A DNA stretch of 64,000 nucleotides from Lachnospiraceae bacterium. GTDB taxonomy: Bacteria > Bacillota > Clostridia > Lachnospirales > Lachnospiraceae. Position 1 is the first letter of the stretch. The number at the start of each line of letters is the position of its first letter. Positions 43,092-52,847 of this stretch are shown in pieces. The notes under the pieces were generated by a model that was not told the origin of the DNA, searched no databases, and saw only the letters and a list, made by a program, of their open reading frames with translations. The stretch covers positions 39,252 to 103,251 of the forward strand of contig SVDM01000007.1 of NCBI GenBank assembly GCA_015058015.1, given 5' to 3'. Made by a program: the position numbers and the translations under genes.

Positions 43092-44282
43092 ATGGGATTT
43101 GACGACGATTTCTTTGATGATGATGACTTTTTTGATGATGATGACTTCGGCTCAGACACCGAGACTATTATCCCCGAGATAAAGCCGGAATACACCACCG
43201 ATGATTATAATGATGACATGGCCCTTTTGGCTTCTCCAAAAGCCAACAATATTGAGGTTATGTTGTTATATGACCAGTGCGGAATCAGGGATTCTCTGTC
43301 CTCTTGTCTCGCTCTTACGGATTACACCATTATTGATGCTTATGACCTTCAGACAGCCAAAGCTGCCATGGAGGAGCATCCCAGGGTGGGCATAGTAATA
43401 TCTAACGTGACGGTGGGCGGAGATGATGCCACCAGTATTATGCGTCATCTTATGGCTATCAATCCCGATATCATCGGCATCATTTGTACGGATATAATTG
43501 ACCAGCTATCCTTTATATCCCTTATTAATCTTGCACCTATATACAAGATACTTACCTTTCCTTTGGATATAGACAAGGAGCTTATCCCTGCCCTATCGGA
43601 GTTAGCCACCGTTTCATTAATCAGACGGGCTGACAGGGATGACTTAAATGAACTGATTAGCAGCAAAGAGGCCCTTACTTTAGATGTGGACAAGGCTACT
43701 CGCCTTGCCAAGCTTCGATCAGGCCTGCTTCGTAAATCTTTTACGGATATTATACGTACAGAGGAGTTCGCCACAGATGAGCTTTGTTCCTTTACCCCGG
43801 AATACATAAGAGCCAAGATTAAGGCCTTTCAGAAGGCCGTTACGGAGAAATACTATCTCACTCTTTCTCCCAAAGACCTGCCTCTTGAAGAATATATGAA
43901 TCCGGTAATCAGTTCTTTTACAGATGAAAGTGCGGGGAAGAAAGTATCTATGAATATAATTGCCGGAGATTTGGCCGACCTGCCCCTACGGGCTCTTGTT
44001 CGCTTCGTTGTATGGCTTCTGCTATATAACATCTCCATCCGCCTTAAGGAATATGTCGTTGATGTTGAGATAGAGCTAAAAGGCTACCACTTAGCATATG
44101 TGGACTTGATATTGCACACAAGCAAAACCCAGTGGGATATATTAGGGGACGACCCGATAATGAAAAGCTGCAATGCTGCCACAGATGGAATCGTGGAAGA
44201 CTTCGTATCTTCCGTTAATCGGGTTGACACCGATGATTCAATTAAATATGTACTTACCATGACTTCATCGGAAGACGAATAA
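43092..44282 (+). CDS. Unrecognised protein with a receiver-like domain lacking the phospho-Asp
   Basis: 396 residues, MGFDDDFFDDDDFFDDDDFG at the start. GGAGG inside the end of pbp1A lies 5 bases before this ATG, so it is probably translated in concert with the PBP. After the Asp/Phe tract (4-20), residues about 54-175 have the alternating pattern of a receiver: VMLLYDQCGIRDSL, IVISNVTVGGDDATSIM, IIGIICTDI, YKILTFPLDI. The phospho-Asp position is Asn (about 105), the acidic pair is reduced to one Asp and the Lys is Phe. Residues about 190-396 are helical then mixed, with LLLYNISIRL and a strand pair that vaguely recalls a histidine kinase ATPase domain without G boxes. No signal peptide. Function unknown. 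Confidence 0.8.
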   Translation: MGFDDDFFDDDDFFDDDDFGSDTETIIPEIKPEYTTDDYNDDMALLASPKANNIEVMLLYDQCGIRDSLSSCLALTDYTIIDAYDLQTAKAAMEEHPRVGIVISNVTVGGDDATSIMRHLMAINPDIIGIICTDIIDQLSFISLINLAPIYKILTFPLDIDKELIPALSELATVSLIRRADRDDLNELISSKEALTLDVDKATRLAKLRSGLLRKSFTDIIRTEEFATDELCSFTPEYIRAKIKAFQKAVTEKYYLTLSPKDLPLEEYMNPVISSFTDESAGKKVSMNIIAGDLADLPLRALVRFVVWLLLYNISIRLKEYVVDVEIELKGYHLAYVDLILHTSKTQWDILGDDPIMKSCNAATDGIVEDFVSSVNRVDTDDSIKYVLTMTSSEDE

Positions 44283-44285
44283 AAT

Positions 44286-44317
44286 AAGCCTCACATTCTG
44301 TTTTGAATGTGAGGCTT
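44286..44317. terminator. Bidirectional terminator between convergent genes
   Basis: AAGCCTCACATTC pairs perfectly over 13 bp with GAATGTGAGGCTT around a 6-base loop. It has a T-rich end on both strands (weaker on the plus strand) and separates the pseudo-receiver gene from glnN. Confidence 0.85.
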
Positions 44318-44327
44318 TATAAGTCTA

Positions 44328-46442
44328 TTATACTTCGAATAATAAATCACCGTAGGAAGGCATAGGCCACATGTCCTTATCTACAATCATCTCTAACTTA
44401 TCAATGGGACTTCGAAGGGCTTCCATGGCCGGAACAACCTTATCCGCAAAGATAAGAGCCTGTTGCTTGTTATCCCCTTCTATAGCTGCTCCCTCTTCAG
44501 TAACATCACACAGCTTTTGCAAAGCAACCTTTGTATCGGACAAAAGATCCGATGTCTCGCTTAAAAGCTCTGTCTGTACACTGACATCCGCATCGCATAC
44601 GGACTTAACCGTATTAACCGACTGGGCAAGTGCAGTGATATATCTAATAACTGCAGGAATAATCTGCTTGCTTGTTACATCTATCATGGTTCTGGCTTCA
44701 ATATTAATAGCCTTGGAGTATGCATCGTACTGAATCTCCGCACGGGCTTCTAATTCATTCCTGGTAAATACCCCGAAATCCTCAAACAGCTTGACAGACG
44801 TGGGGGATACAAGGGCATCGATACAATCAACCATACGCTTCTTGTTGGGAAGGCCACGTCTTTCGGCCTCCTCCTCCCATTCCTTGGAGTAGCCGTTACC
44901 GTTAAATACAATTCTCTGGTGCTCGGTAGCATTCTTCTTGATAAGGTCGTGGACTGCCATATCGAAGTCATCCGCCTTCTCTAAGATATCGCAAGCTTCC
45001 TTAAAGGCTTCCGCAACAATAGTGTTAAGCACAATGTTGGGGCTTGCTACAGAATCCGAAGAACCTACCATTCTAAACTCAAACTTGTTGCCGGTAAAGG
45101 CAAGAGGTGATGTTCTGTTTCTGTCGGTTGCGTCCTTGGCAAAGTCCGGAATAGTCTTAACTCCCGTCTGAAGAGTACCGCCACCCTTACTGTGGGTAGC
45201 TTCTCCGGTGCTGATAAGCTGCCACAAAACATCCTCGAGCTGTTCTCCGAGATATACGGAAACAATAGCGGGAGGTGCCTCGGAAGCTCCCAGTCTGTGA
45301 TCGTTACCTACACATGCAGCGGACTCACGAAGTAACTCCGCATGCTCATCCACCGCCTTAAGGATACAGGTAAGAACCAATAAGAATTGAATATTCTCAT
45401 GGGGTGTATAACCCGGGTCTAAAAGATTCTTGCCTTCGTTAGTGGATATGGACCAGTTGTTATGTTTACCGGAACCGTTAACTCCCGCAAAGGGCTTCTC
45501 GTGAAGCAGGCATCTAAGCCCATGTCTTTCAGCAACCCTCTTAAGAGTCTCCATAACAAGCTGGTTATTATCTGTACTTATATTGGCCTCTGTGTATACA
45601 CAGGCCAGTTCGTGCTGAGCCGGTGCCACCTCATTGTGCTGAGTCTTAGCAGGCACCCCCAGCTTCCATAATTCTTCATTAACATCCTTCATGAAGCCTG
45701 CGATACGATGTCTGATGGCTCCGAAGTAATGATCCTCAAGTTCCTGACCCTTAGGCGGCATAGCTCCGAATAAAGTCCTGCCTGTGAATATAAGGTCTTT
45801 TCTCTTAAGGTACTTGTCCCTGTCGATAAGGAAATACTCCTGCTCTGCTCCTACAGAAACCGTTACTTTCTTGGCTGTTTCGTTGCCGAAGAGTCTGACC
45901 AGACGAAGAGCCTGATCATTAATGGCTTGCATGGAACGAAGAAGAGGTGTCTTCTTGTCTAAGGATTCTCCTGTATATGAACAAAAAACGGTAGGAATAA
46001 ACAAGATGGAACCGGTATCGTCTTCTTTGATAAATGCCGGTGATGTACAATCCCACGCCGTATATCCTCTGGCCTCGAATGTAGCTCGAAGACCACCGGA
46101 TGGGAATGATGATGCATCAGGTTCACCCTTTACCAGCTCCTTGCCGGAAAACTCCAAAAGCATCTTACCGCCGTGCTGGGGCGATACAAATGCATCATGC
46201 TTCTCCGCTGTAACACCTGTAAGGGGCTGGAACCAGTGGGAGTAATGGGTAGCCCCCTTCTCCAATGCCCAGTTCTTCATCTCCTGTGCAACAACGGCAG
46301 CCGTCATGGAATCAAGATCCTTACCGTTTTGGATAGTCTCTTGAAGGTCACGGTACACCTGCTTCGGTAAACGTTCTCTCATTACGGAATCGCTAAATAC
46401 ATTCTCTCCGTATTCTAGTGCAACATCAAACATTTCACCCAT
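44328..46442 (-). CDS. glnN: Glutamine synthetase, type III
   Basis: 704 residues, the size of GSIII. Makes glutamine from glutamate, ammonia and ATP. Conserved stretches include [45 protein letters not shown] (nucleotide and glutamate site) and [19 protein letters not shown] lies 8 bases before the ATG. It sits at the end of a leftward series including a Crh-like HPr, 28 bases downstream, which may place nitrogen assimilation under the same transcript. Confidence 0.96.
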   Translation of the reverse strand: MGEMFDVALEYGENVFSDSVMRERLPKQVYRDLQETIQNGKDLDSMTAAVVAQEMKNWALEKGATHYSHWFQPLTGVTAEKHDAFVSPQHGGKMLLEFSGKELVKGEPDASSFPSGGLRATFEARGYTAWDCTSPAFIKEDDTGSILFIPTVFCSYTGESLDKKTPLLRSMQAINDQALRLVRLFGNETAKKVTVSVGAEQEYFLIDRDKYLKRKDLIFTGRTLFGAMPPKGQELEDHYFGAIRHRIAGFMKDVNEELWKLGVPAKTQHNEVAPAQHELACVYTEANISTDNNQLVMETLKRVAERHGLRCLLHEKPFAGVNGSGKHNNWSISTNEGKNLLDPGYTPHENIQFLLVLTCILKAVDEHAELLRESAACVGNDHRLGASEAPPAIVSVYLGEQLEDVLWQLISTGEATHSKGGGTLQTGVKTIPDFAKDATDRNRTSPLAFTGNKFEFRMVGSSDSVASPNIVLNTIVAEAFKEACDILEKADDFDMAVHDLIKKNATEHQRIVFNGNGYSKEWEEEAERRGLPNKKRMVDCIDALVSPTSVKLFEDFGVFTRNELEARAEIQYDAYSKAINIEARTMIDVTSKQIIPAVIRYITALAQSVNTVKSVCDADVSVQTELLSETSDLLSDTKVALQKLCDVTEEGAAIEGDNKQQALIFADKVVPAMEALRSPIDKLEMIVDKDMWPMPSYGDLLFEV

Positions 46443-46470
46443 GTTGTCAATCCTTAACCTTTCTTAGTTA

Positions 46471-46722
46471 TTAGCCTTTTAAGTAGTTCTCCATCTCTGA
46501 CATGGCAGCTTCCTCATCGGCTCCGCTGACACAAACCGTAACGTCCTCGCCTTTATTAATACCCAAGGTCATCATACCCATGATGCTCTTGGCATTAACC
46601 TTCTTGGTCTCTACCTCAAAGTATATGTCGCTCTCGTACTTGCTGGCGATTTGTACGGCAACTGCAACGGATCTTGCCTCCAAGCCGGTAGGAATCTCCA
46701 CCTTAACTGTCTTCTTAATCAT
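46471..46722 (-). CDS. HPr-like protein with Glu at the phospho-His position (Crh-like)
   Basis: 83 residues. The normal GLHARP is GLEARS here, so the His15 that carries PEP-derived phosphate is Glu. The regulatory Ser is retained in AKSIMGMMTLG. This matches the Bacillus Crh logic, where position 15 is Gln: the protein cannot phosphorylate sugars but can be phosphorylated at Ser46 by HprK, which is encoded in this same gene run. Location after whiA is the Bacillus crh position. A role in catabolite control is inferred. Confidence 0.9.
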   Translation of the reverse strand: MIKKTVKVEIPTGLEARSVAVAVQIASKYESDIYFEVETKKVNAKSIMGMMTLGINKGEDVTVCVSGADEEAAMSEMENYLKG

Positions 46723-46737
46723 GTCTGCCTCCTAATA

Positions 46738-47679
46738 TTAACCTCGTAGGCCATCGGCGATTTCGCCGATCTTCCTGAGTCTGTGATTAACACCGGATTT
46801 GCCCACAGGGGGTTCCAGCATCGCTCCCAATTCCTTCAGGGGTACGTCCGGATTCTCTAACCTCAGCCTTGCTATCTCCGCAAGACTGTCGGAAAGCTTA
46901 TCAAGGCCCATCTTGCTCTCAATAAGACGGATATCCTCAACCTGCTTCACCGCAGCATTAACAACTTTGTTGAGATTGGCGGTTTCACAATTAACCTTCC
47001 GGTTAACCGAATTACGCATATCCTTCAGAATCCTGATATTCTCAAGTTCCATAAGGGCCACATGGGCCTCCATAACATTTAAGATTTCAACAATCTGCGC
47101 CGATTCCTTGATGTAGACCACGTAATTGTTCTTACGCATAATAATCTTGGAATCAAGTTCAAATGAATTAATCAAATTCCTTAATGTCTCTGCCTGTGAT
47201 GATGTATCACAAGCAATCTCAAAGTGATATGACTTCTCGGGATCGCTTATGGACCCTGCTGCCAAAAAAGCCCCTCTTATAAAGGCTCTCTTGCAACATG
47301 TCTTTTGAATAAGGAGGCCGTCAACCATATTCCCACAAAGGATATCTCTGCCCTCCTCATCAACCACCTTAAGGCTTTGCAAGACCTCATCCACCTTGTC
47401 TTCTTCCTCAACGGAAAGCATGTAAATATTGCTTTTGCGCGGATATTCGGTCCTTCTTGTTGAAATATCAGTATTTATATTAAATGTTTTCTTGAGCAAT
47501 GTAAAGAATTTTTTCGCAACGGCGACATTTTCAGTATGAATCTCAATGCTCTTCGAACCGCCTGTTTCCACCACTTTCCCCGACAGGGAAATAGCCGCTG
47601 CCAACTCTGCTATGCGGCAATGCCTGGCGGTGGGAATCTGCCTGGACAACTCTTCTTTTACGTTGGCGGAAAATGACAT
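46738..47679 (-). CDS. whiA: WhiA sporulation/division regulator
   Basis: 313 residues. Degenerate LAGLIDADG-like N-terminal domain (GAFLAAGSISDPEKSYHFEIAC at about 135-155) and a C-terminal helix-turn-helix (LAEIARLRLENPDVPLKELG). WhiA binds DNA and affects division and chromosome segregation. It lies 10 bases after rapZ; yvcK/glmR, which often lies between them in Firmicutes, is absent. Confidence 0.95.
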   Translation of the reverse strand: MSFSANVKEELSRQIPTARHCRIAELAAAISLSGKVVETGGSKSIEIHTENVAVAKKFFTLLKKTFNINTDISTRRTEYPRKSNIYMLSVEEEDKVDEVLQSLKVVDEEGRDILCGNMVDGLLIQKTCCKRAFIRGAFLAAGSISDPEKSYHFEIACDTSSQAETLRNLINSFELDSKIIMRKNNYVVYIKESAQIVEILNVMEAHVALMELENIRILKDMRNSVNRKVNCETANLNKVVNAAVKQVEDIRLIESKMGLDKLSDSLAEIARLRLENPDVPLKELGAMLEPPVGKSGVNHRLRKIGEIADGLRG

Positions 47680-47689
47680 GGCACATCAC

Positions 47690-48574
47690 CTATTTCTTGC
47701 GCAGAGCATCCTTTTCAATATCTCTGTGCTCAATCTTAATTCCGTACTGGTCGTTGTCTTTCAACCTGTTGTACAGTTCGTTGGCAAGGGTAACGGATCT
47801 GTGCTTGCCGCCGGTACAACCGATACTTATAACCAGCTGATTCTTTCCTTCGTCAATGTAGTTGGGAATAAGGAACTTCAGCATCTCCACCAGCTTCTCA
47901 ATGAAGTCTTTGGCCACATCATAGCTCATGCAGAAATCCTGAACCGGCTTGTCATTACCGTTAAGTCCCTTTAATTCATCCACGTAATAGGGATTGGGAA
48001 TAAAACGAACGTCAAATACCAGATCCGAGTCGGTGGGAATACCATATTTAAAGCCGAAGGATAAGATGGTGATAAAGAGGCTTTTGAACTCTCTGTTATT
48101 CACAAAGATGTTCTCCAACTCCTGCTTTAGCTCCCTTGTAAGAAGCTGGGATGTATCAAGGATGTAATCCGCGTGTTTTTTCAGGAAATCAAGTTCTTCT
48201 CTCTCCTGAGCGATTCCCTGTTCCACCCTCTCACCACCTGTCAGAGGATGGGCACGTCTTGTTTCTTTGTATCTTTTAATAAGAACTTCATCCGATGCGT
48301 CAAGATACATAATCTCATAGGGGAAGTTCTTGCTTCTTAACTCTTCAAAAACACTGGCAAGTTCTTTAAGACCCTGGCCGCTTCGAATGTCCACACCCAA
48401 AGCCACCTTATCTATCTCATTATTACCTGTGGTATTGCCCACTGTAAGCTCTGCGAACTTGCTGATAAGAGGAATAGGTATGTTGTCCGCACAAAAATAT
48501 CCCATGTCCTCAAGCATCTTCAATGCAGTACTTTTTCCGGCTCCGGACATTCCCGTAAGTATTACAAACCTCAT
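47690..48574 (-). CDS. rapZ: RapZ family nucleotide-binding protein
   Basis: 294 residues. Walker A GMSGAGKST at residues 7-15, Walker-B-like VDIRSGQG, and the C-terminal RNA/metabolite-binding domain with IGCTGGKHRSV. In E. coli RapZ governs glucosamine-6-phosphate synthase through small RNAs; in Firmicutes it is linked to cell envelope synthesis. It lies 17 bases after murB. Confidence 0.95.
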   Translation of the reverse strand: MRFVILTGMSGAGKSTALKMLEDMGYFCADNIPIPLISKFAELTVGNTTGNNEIDKVALGVDIRSGQGLKELASVFEELRSKNFPYEIMYLDASDEVLIKRYKETRRAHPLTGGERVEQGIAQEREELDFLKKHADYILDTSQLLTRELKQELENIFVNNREFKSLFITILSFGFKYGIPTDSDLVFDVRFIPNPYYVDELKGLNGNDKPVQDFCMSYDVAKDFIEKLVEMLKFLIPNYIDEGKNQLVISIGCTGGKHRSVTLANELYNRLKDNDQYGIKIEHRDIEKDALRKK

Positions 48575-48591
48575 TACAACTCCTCCTTCTC

Positions 48592-49509
48592 TTAAAACTT
48601 ACCAATCATCTTTATCTCCGGTTCAAGAGTGACACCGTCGTGCTCATAAACCTTGTTCTTAACATCTTCTATCAGATCAAGGACATCCCTTGCCGTGGCA
48701 TTGCCCTTATTAATTACGAAACCACAGTGTTTCTCGGAAACCTGGGCATCACCCACACAGTATCCTCTTAGTCCTGCATCCATTATAAGCTTACCGGCAA
48801 AATATCCTTCCGGTCTCTTAAAGGTGCTGCCTGCACTGGGATATTCAAGGGGTTGCTTGGCAGTTCTTTGCTCTTTTAACTCCCTCATGCGGGCCCTGAT
48901 ATCCTCTTCTTTACCGGGGATAAGCTTTAACTTTGCTCCTAAAACGGTAAGGCCCTTCTTTAACACCAGACTGGTACGATAACCGAACTCCATCTCATCT
49001 CCCGGAATCTCTTCAATCTCTCCGTCATCAGTAAGAACCCTTACCGAAACCACCACATCCTTCATCTCGAAGCCGTAGGCGCCGGCATTCATAACCACCG
49101 CTCCTCCTATGGTTCCGGGAATTCCCGATGCTGCCTCAAGACCGGAGAGACCCTTTGATGCCGCCATGTTGGAAACCCTTGAAAGAAGAGCTCCCGCTCC
49201 GGCATAAAGAGTATCATCCGTTATCTCTATATTATTGAAGTTATCAAACAATCTGATAACCACACCGTCTATTCCTCCGTCTCCCACCAGGAGATTACTG
49301 CCGTTACCCAAGATGAAGAAGTCTTCCCCTTCTTCCTTGCAGGCTGCGATACAGTCTCTTATCTCTTCCTCACTGTGGGGGATGGCAAAGACTCTTGCAG
49401 GTCCGCCAATACGAAAGGTGGTGTGTTTTTTCATAGGCTCATCTGTAAGGATATTGTTCTCCCCACAGATAGCCTGTAATCTATGGAGTATATTACTCAA
49501 TTTTTTCAC
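48592..49509 (-). CDS. murB: UDP-N-acetylenolpyruvoylglucosamine reductase
   Basis: 305 residues. FAD-binding PCMH domain (TFRIGGPARVFAIP, LGNGSNLLVGDGG, GLEAASGIPGTIGGAVVMNAGAYG) and the C-terminal substrate domain with the catalytic Ser in YPSAGSTFKRP and Glu near the end. It makes UDP-MurNAc for peptidoglycan. The gene starts 3 bases after the M18 peptidase. Confidence 0.97.
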   Translation of the reverse strand: MKKLSNILHRLQAICGENNILTDEPMKKHTTFRIGGPARVFAIPHSEEEIRDCIAACKEEGEDFFILGNGSNLLVGDGGIDGVVIRLFDNFNNIEITDDTLYAGAGALLSRVSNMAASKGLSGLEAASGIPGTIGGAVVMNAGAYGFEMKDVVVSVRVLTDDGEIEEIPGDEMEFGYRTSLVLKKGLTVLGAKLKLIPGKEEDIRARMRELKEQRTAKQPLEYPSAGSTFKRPEGYFAGKLIMDAGLRGYCVGDAQVSEKHCGFVINKGNATARDVLDLIEDVKNKVYEHDGVTLEPEIKMIGKF

Positions 49510-49511
49510 TC

Positions 49512-50894
49512 CTACTTCATGTTCTTTACAAAGGCTTCATATCCTTTAAGAGCCTCGTAGATATCTGCCTTGCTGGTAATCTCCCAGGGTGCATGCATAT
49601 TGTGAACCGCAACGCCTGAATCAATTACCTGCATGCCGAAATTGGCCAGAATATATGCGATGGTTCCACCGCCTCCCTGGTCTACCTTACCAAGCTCAGA
49701 TGTCTGGAAGGAAACCTTTGCATCGTCAAATACCTTGCGCAAATCTCCAATATACTCTGCTGAAGCATCATTAGAGCCGCTCTTTCCTCGTGAACCGGTG
49801 TATTTGTTAAGAACCATTCCCTTACCCATATAAGCGGAATTATTCTTATCGGAAACCTCCGGATAGTTGGGATCAAAGCCTGCGCTTACATCAGATGAAA
49901 GCACCTTGGAATTGGACATGGCACGTCTAACTGCCAACTCTGAATAGCATCCCATGCAGTTTAATATCTCTGCCACCGTATTCTCAAAGAAATGAGAATG
50001 CATACCTGTTGCACCCACACTTCCGATTTCTTCTTTGTCAACCAGGAGGCATACTCCCGTTCTATCAAGCTTAGCAGAATTCATCAAGGCCCAGAAGGAG
50101 GGGTAAGCGCATACTCTGTCGTCCTGCCCGTAACCCATTATCATACTTCTGTCAAAACCGTAATCCCTTGCAGGTCCTGCAGGAACTACTTCAATCTCCG
50201 CAGAGATAAAGTCTTCTTCCTCGATACCGAAGCTGTCCTTTAATATCTTTAATATATTCTTCTTAACAGCGTCCTTTTCTTCTCCCTTAAGGGGAATGCT
50301 TCCAACGCAGATATCAAGGGCCTCACCCTTAACGGCTTTAGCTACTTTCTTGTCCATCTGGTCTGCTGCCAGGTGAATAAGAAGGTCAGATACACCGAAT
50401 ACCGGATCTAATTCGTTATCTCCTACATTTACCTCAATAACTCCCTTATCCTTGGTGGCAATAACTCCGTGAAGTGCCATAGGCAGAGTCACCCACTGAT
50501 ACTTCTTGATACCGCCGTAGTAATGAGTATCCATCATGGCAAGACCGGATTCCTCGTAGAGAGGATTCTGCTTAAGATCAAGTCTGGGGGAGTCGATATG
50601 AGCTCCCAAAATATTCATTCCATTCTCAAGGGGCTCTTTACCAATAACAAATAAAGCCAGAGCCTTACCCATGTTGCTTATGAAAAGCTTGTCTCCCGCT
50701 TTAACCTTCTTGCCTGCCTTTATAATCTCCGCCAAGTCCTTAAAGCCCTGCTTTTTTGCAATCTTCACAAACTCCTTGACACATTCTCTTTCTGTCTTAC
50801 AATCGGAGATAAACTGACGGTATCCTTCTGCAAATACCATCACATCCTGTTTTTGCTTCTTAGTGTATTTCTCCCAAGCTGTTTTTCTTTCCAT
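49512..50894 (-). CDS. M18 family aminopeptidase
   Basis: 460 residues. Metal and catalytic motifs are GAHIDSPRLDL, GQDDRVCAYPSFWAL, VDKEEIGSVGATGMHSHF and a C-terminal His in AVHNMHAPWE. This co-catalytic zinc family cleaves N-terminal acidic or neutral residues from peptides in the cytosol. It lies in the hprK-murB run without an obvious functional link. Confidence 0.93.
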   Translation of the reverse strand: MERKTAWEKYTKKQKQDVMVFAEGYRQFISDCKTERECVKEFVKIAKKQGFKDLAEIIKAGKKVKAGDKLFISNMGKALALFVIGKEPLENGMNILGAHIDSPRLDLKQNPLYEESGLAMMDTHYYGGIKKYQWVTLPMALHGVIATKDKGVIEVNVGDNELDPVFGVSDLLIHLAADQMDKKVAKAVKGEALDICVGSIPLKGEEKDAVKKNILKILKDSFGIEEEDFISAEIEVVPAGPARDYGFDRSMIMGYGQDDRVCAYPSFWALMNSAKLDRTGVCLLVDKEEIGSVGATGMHSHFFENTVAEILNCMGCYSELAVRRAMSNSKVLSSDVSAGFDPNYPEVSDKNNSAYMGKGMVLNKYTGSRGKSGSNDASAEYIGDLRKVFDDAKVSFQTSELGKVDQGGGGTIAYILANFGMQVIDSGVAVHNMHAPWEITSKADIYEALKGYEAFVKNMK

Positions 50895-50954
50895 AATCGT
50901 ACCTCTTTTCTTCTATTGTAGTTGCCAAATCTTGCAACCTGCGTCTGCTAACTC

Positions 50955-51908
50955 TTAATTCTTCTTTAACTCGTCAAGAAGAATCTTCGCGGCACCGTAC
51001 ATACCGGCCCTGTTATCCAGCTTTGCCAAAACTAACGGTACATCACGGCTTGCATGGAAAGTATAATCCTTGTAATACTTCTCAATGGCATCAAGGACTA
51101 TCTTGCCCGCCTTTGATACCCCACCGCCTATTACCACGACCTCCGGCGCAATGATACTAATTATAATTCCTATGGCTTTGCCCAGATAGTAGCCGAATCT
51201 GTCCACCACCTCAAGGGCAATGGCATCTCCTTCTTCTGCCAAGGCAAATACCTCTCTTGGGGTAATCTCCTCATAATCCCGTAACTTAGATGGCTTATTA
51301 CTCTCTTCCAGCAAAAGCTTTGCCACCCGGATAATACCCCGTGCGGAAGAGTATTGTTCAACACAGCCCTTGTTACCGCATTTACATACCACGGTTTCTC
51401 CATCATTAACCGGAATATGGCCTATCTCTCCGGCAGAACCTTTTCTTCCGATAAGCAGTCCGTTCTCAAGGAAGATTCCTCCGCCGATTCCCGTTCCAAG
51501 GGTAATCATAACAGCACTTTTTTCTCCCTTGGCAGCTCCCTGCCATATCTCACCTGCCGCTGCGGCATCCGCATCATTGATGGCAAAAACCTTAAGGCCT
51601 GTTAACTCTTCCATCTCCTTATTAATGTTAAATACTCCCCAGCCCAAGTTGACGGCCTTGGTAATTATGCCTTCAGAATCCACCGGTCCGGGCACGGCCA
51701 GGCCTATGCCCGATACATCTTCCCTTGCGTAATGGTTCTTGTCCATATAATCCTTTATTGCCGCCGCAATATCCGGTAATATTCTGCTTCCCTTATCTTC
51801 TATAATCGTAGGAATCTCGAAATGGTCTATGCATTCTCCCTCATCCGTGAACAATCCCAACTTAATGAAGGTTCCTCCCACGTCTACACCCCATACATAT
51901 TTACTCAT
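50955..51908 (-). CDS. glcK: ROK family glucokinase
   Basis: 317 residues. Phosphate-binding GVDVGGTFIKLG at the N-terminus, catalytic Asp in AINDADAAAAGE, GTGIGGGIF, and the ROK zinc motif CKCGNKGCVE. Phosphorylates intracellular glucose. GAGGG 7 bases upstream supports the ATG at 51906-51908. It lies 4 bases after hprK, joining glucose phosphorylation to HPr control. Confidence 0.92.
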   Translation of the reverse strand: MSKYVWGVDVGGTFIKLGLFTDEGECIDHFEIPTIIEDKGSRILPDIAAAIKDYMDKNHYAREDVSGIGLAVPGPVDSEGIITKAVNLGWGVFNINKEMEELTGLKVFAINDADAAAAGEIWQGAAKGEKSAVMITLGTGIGGGIFLENGLLIGRKGSAGEIGHIPVNDGETVVCKCGNKGCVEQYSSARGIIRVAKLLLEESNKPSKLRDYEEITPREVFALAEEGDAIALEVVDRFGYYLGKAIGIIISIIAPEVVVIGGGVSKAGKIVLDAIEKYYKDYTFHASRDVPLVLAKLDNRAGMYGAAKILLDELKKN

Positions 51909-51912
51909 AAAC

Positions 51913-52845
51913 TTACCCTCTGCGAAGATTATCCTGTACTCTCTTGTACAGCTCTTTGGTGGCATTGTATCCCATCTTCTTCTGTCTGTGGTTAACGGCA
52001 GCTGTCTCACAGATAACTGCCAGGTTACGACCAGGTCTTATGGGAATGGTCTGACATACAACCTTAATACCTAGGAATTCCATGTATTCCTCATCAAGAC
52101 CCACCCTGTCAAACTGGGTTCCGTTCTTCCACTCTTCTAACTTAATAACAAGATTAATGGTCATGGATTCCTTGACGCACTCAACACCGAAAAGGGTCTT
52201 AACGTCAATGATACCGATACCTCTAAGCTCAATAAAATTCTTAGTTACCTCCGGAGAGGAACCAACCAGAGTCTCGTCGCTGACCTTCTTAATCTCAACT
52301 ACGTCGTCTGTTACGAGACGATGACCTCTTCTAATGAGCTCTAACGCAGCCTCACTCTTACCGATACCGCTCTCGCCTATAATAAGAAGACCCTCGCCAT
52401 ATACATCAACCAATACTCCGTGAATAGAAATACAGGGAGCAAGTTGAACATTCAGCCATCTGATGGTACTGGCCATAAATTCGGAAGTCATCTTATCCGT
52501 CAAGAGAATGGGGACACCGTATTTGGCTGCAAGCTTAACCACATCATCCTCCGGCACAAGTCCCCGGCAGAATACCATACAGGGCATCTTACCGTCTCCG
52601 AAAGAAAAAATGGTCTCATACTTCTTCAGCCGTTCTTCCTTGGAAAATGTCTGCATATAAGAGAATTCAACGTTACCCATAACCTGAACACGGCTGCAAT
52701 CAAAGTGCTCGAAATAGCCTGATAACTGCAAAGCCGGTCTGTTAACCTGGGAATCTCCTATGGTAATCTCCGTAAGGTCTACTCCCGGAGATATATTCTT
52801 TAATTTCATCCTGTTTACAAGATCCAGTAATTTAACCTGTGCCAC
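51913..52845 (-). CDS. hprK: HPr kinase/phosphorylase
   Basis: 310 residues. Walker A GESGIGKSE at about 155-163 (unusual for a kinase of its kind, as in the family), and the K3 loop with ELRGIGIIDVKTLFG. It phosphorylates or dephosphorylates Ser46 of HPr and Crh in response to fructose-1,6-bisphosphate and phosphate. A target candidate (46471-46722) is encoded in the same run. It starts 2 bases after uvrC. Confidence 0.97.
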   Translation of the reverse strand: MAQVKLLDLVNRMKLKNISPGVDLTEITIGDSQVNRPALQLSGYFEHFDCSRVQVMGNVEFSYMQTFSKEERLKKYETIFSFGDGKMPCMVFCRGLVPEDDVVKLAAKYGVPILLTDKMTSEFMASTIRWLNVQLAPCISIHGVLVDVYGEGLLIIGESGIGKSEAALELIRRGHRLVTDDVVEIKKVSDETLVGSSPEVTKNFIELRGIGIIDVKTLFGVECVKESMTINLVIKLEEWKNGTQFDRVGLDEEYMEFLGIKVVCQTIPIRPGRNLAVICETAAVNHRQKKMGYNATKELYKRVQDNLRRG

Positions 52846-52847
52846 CT

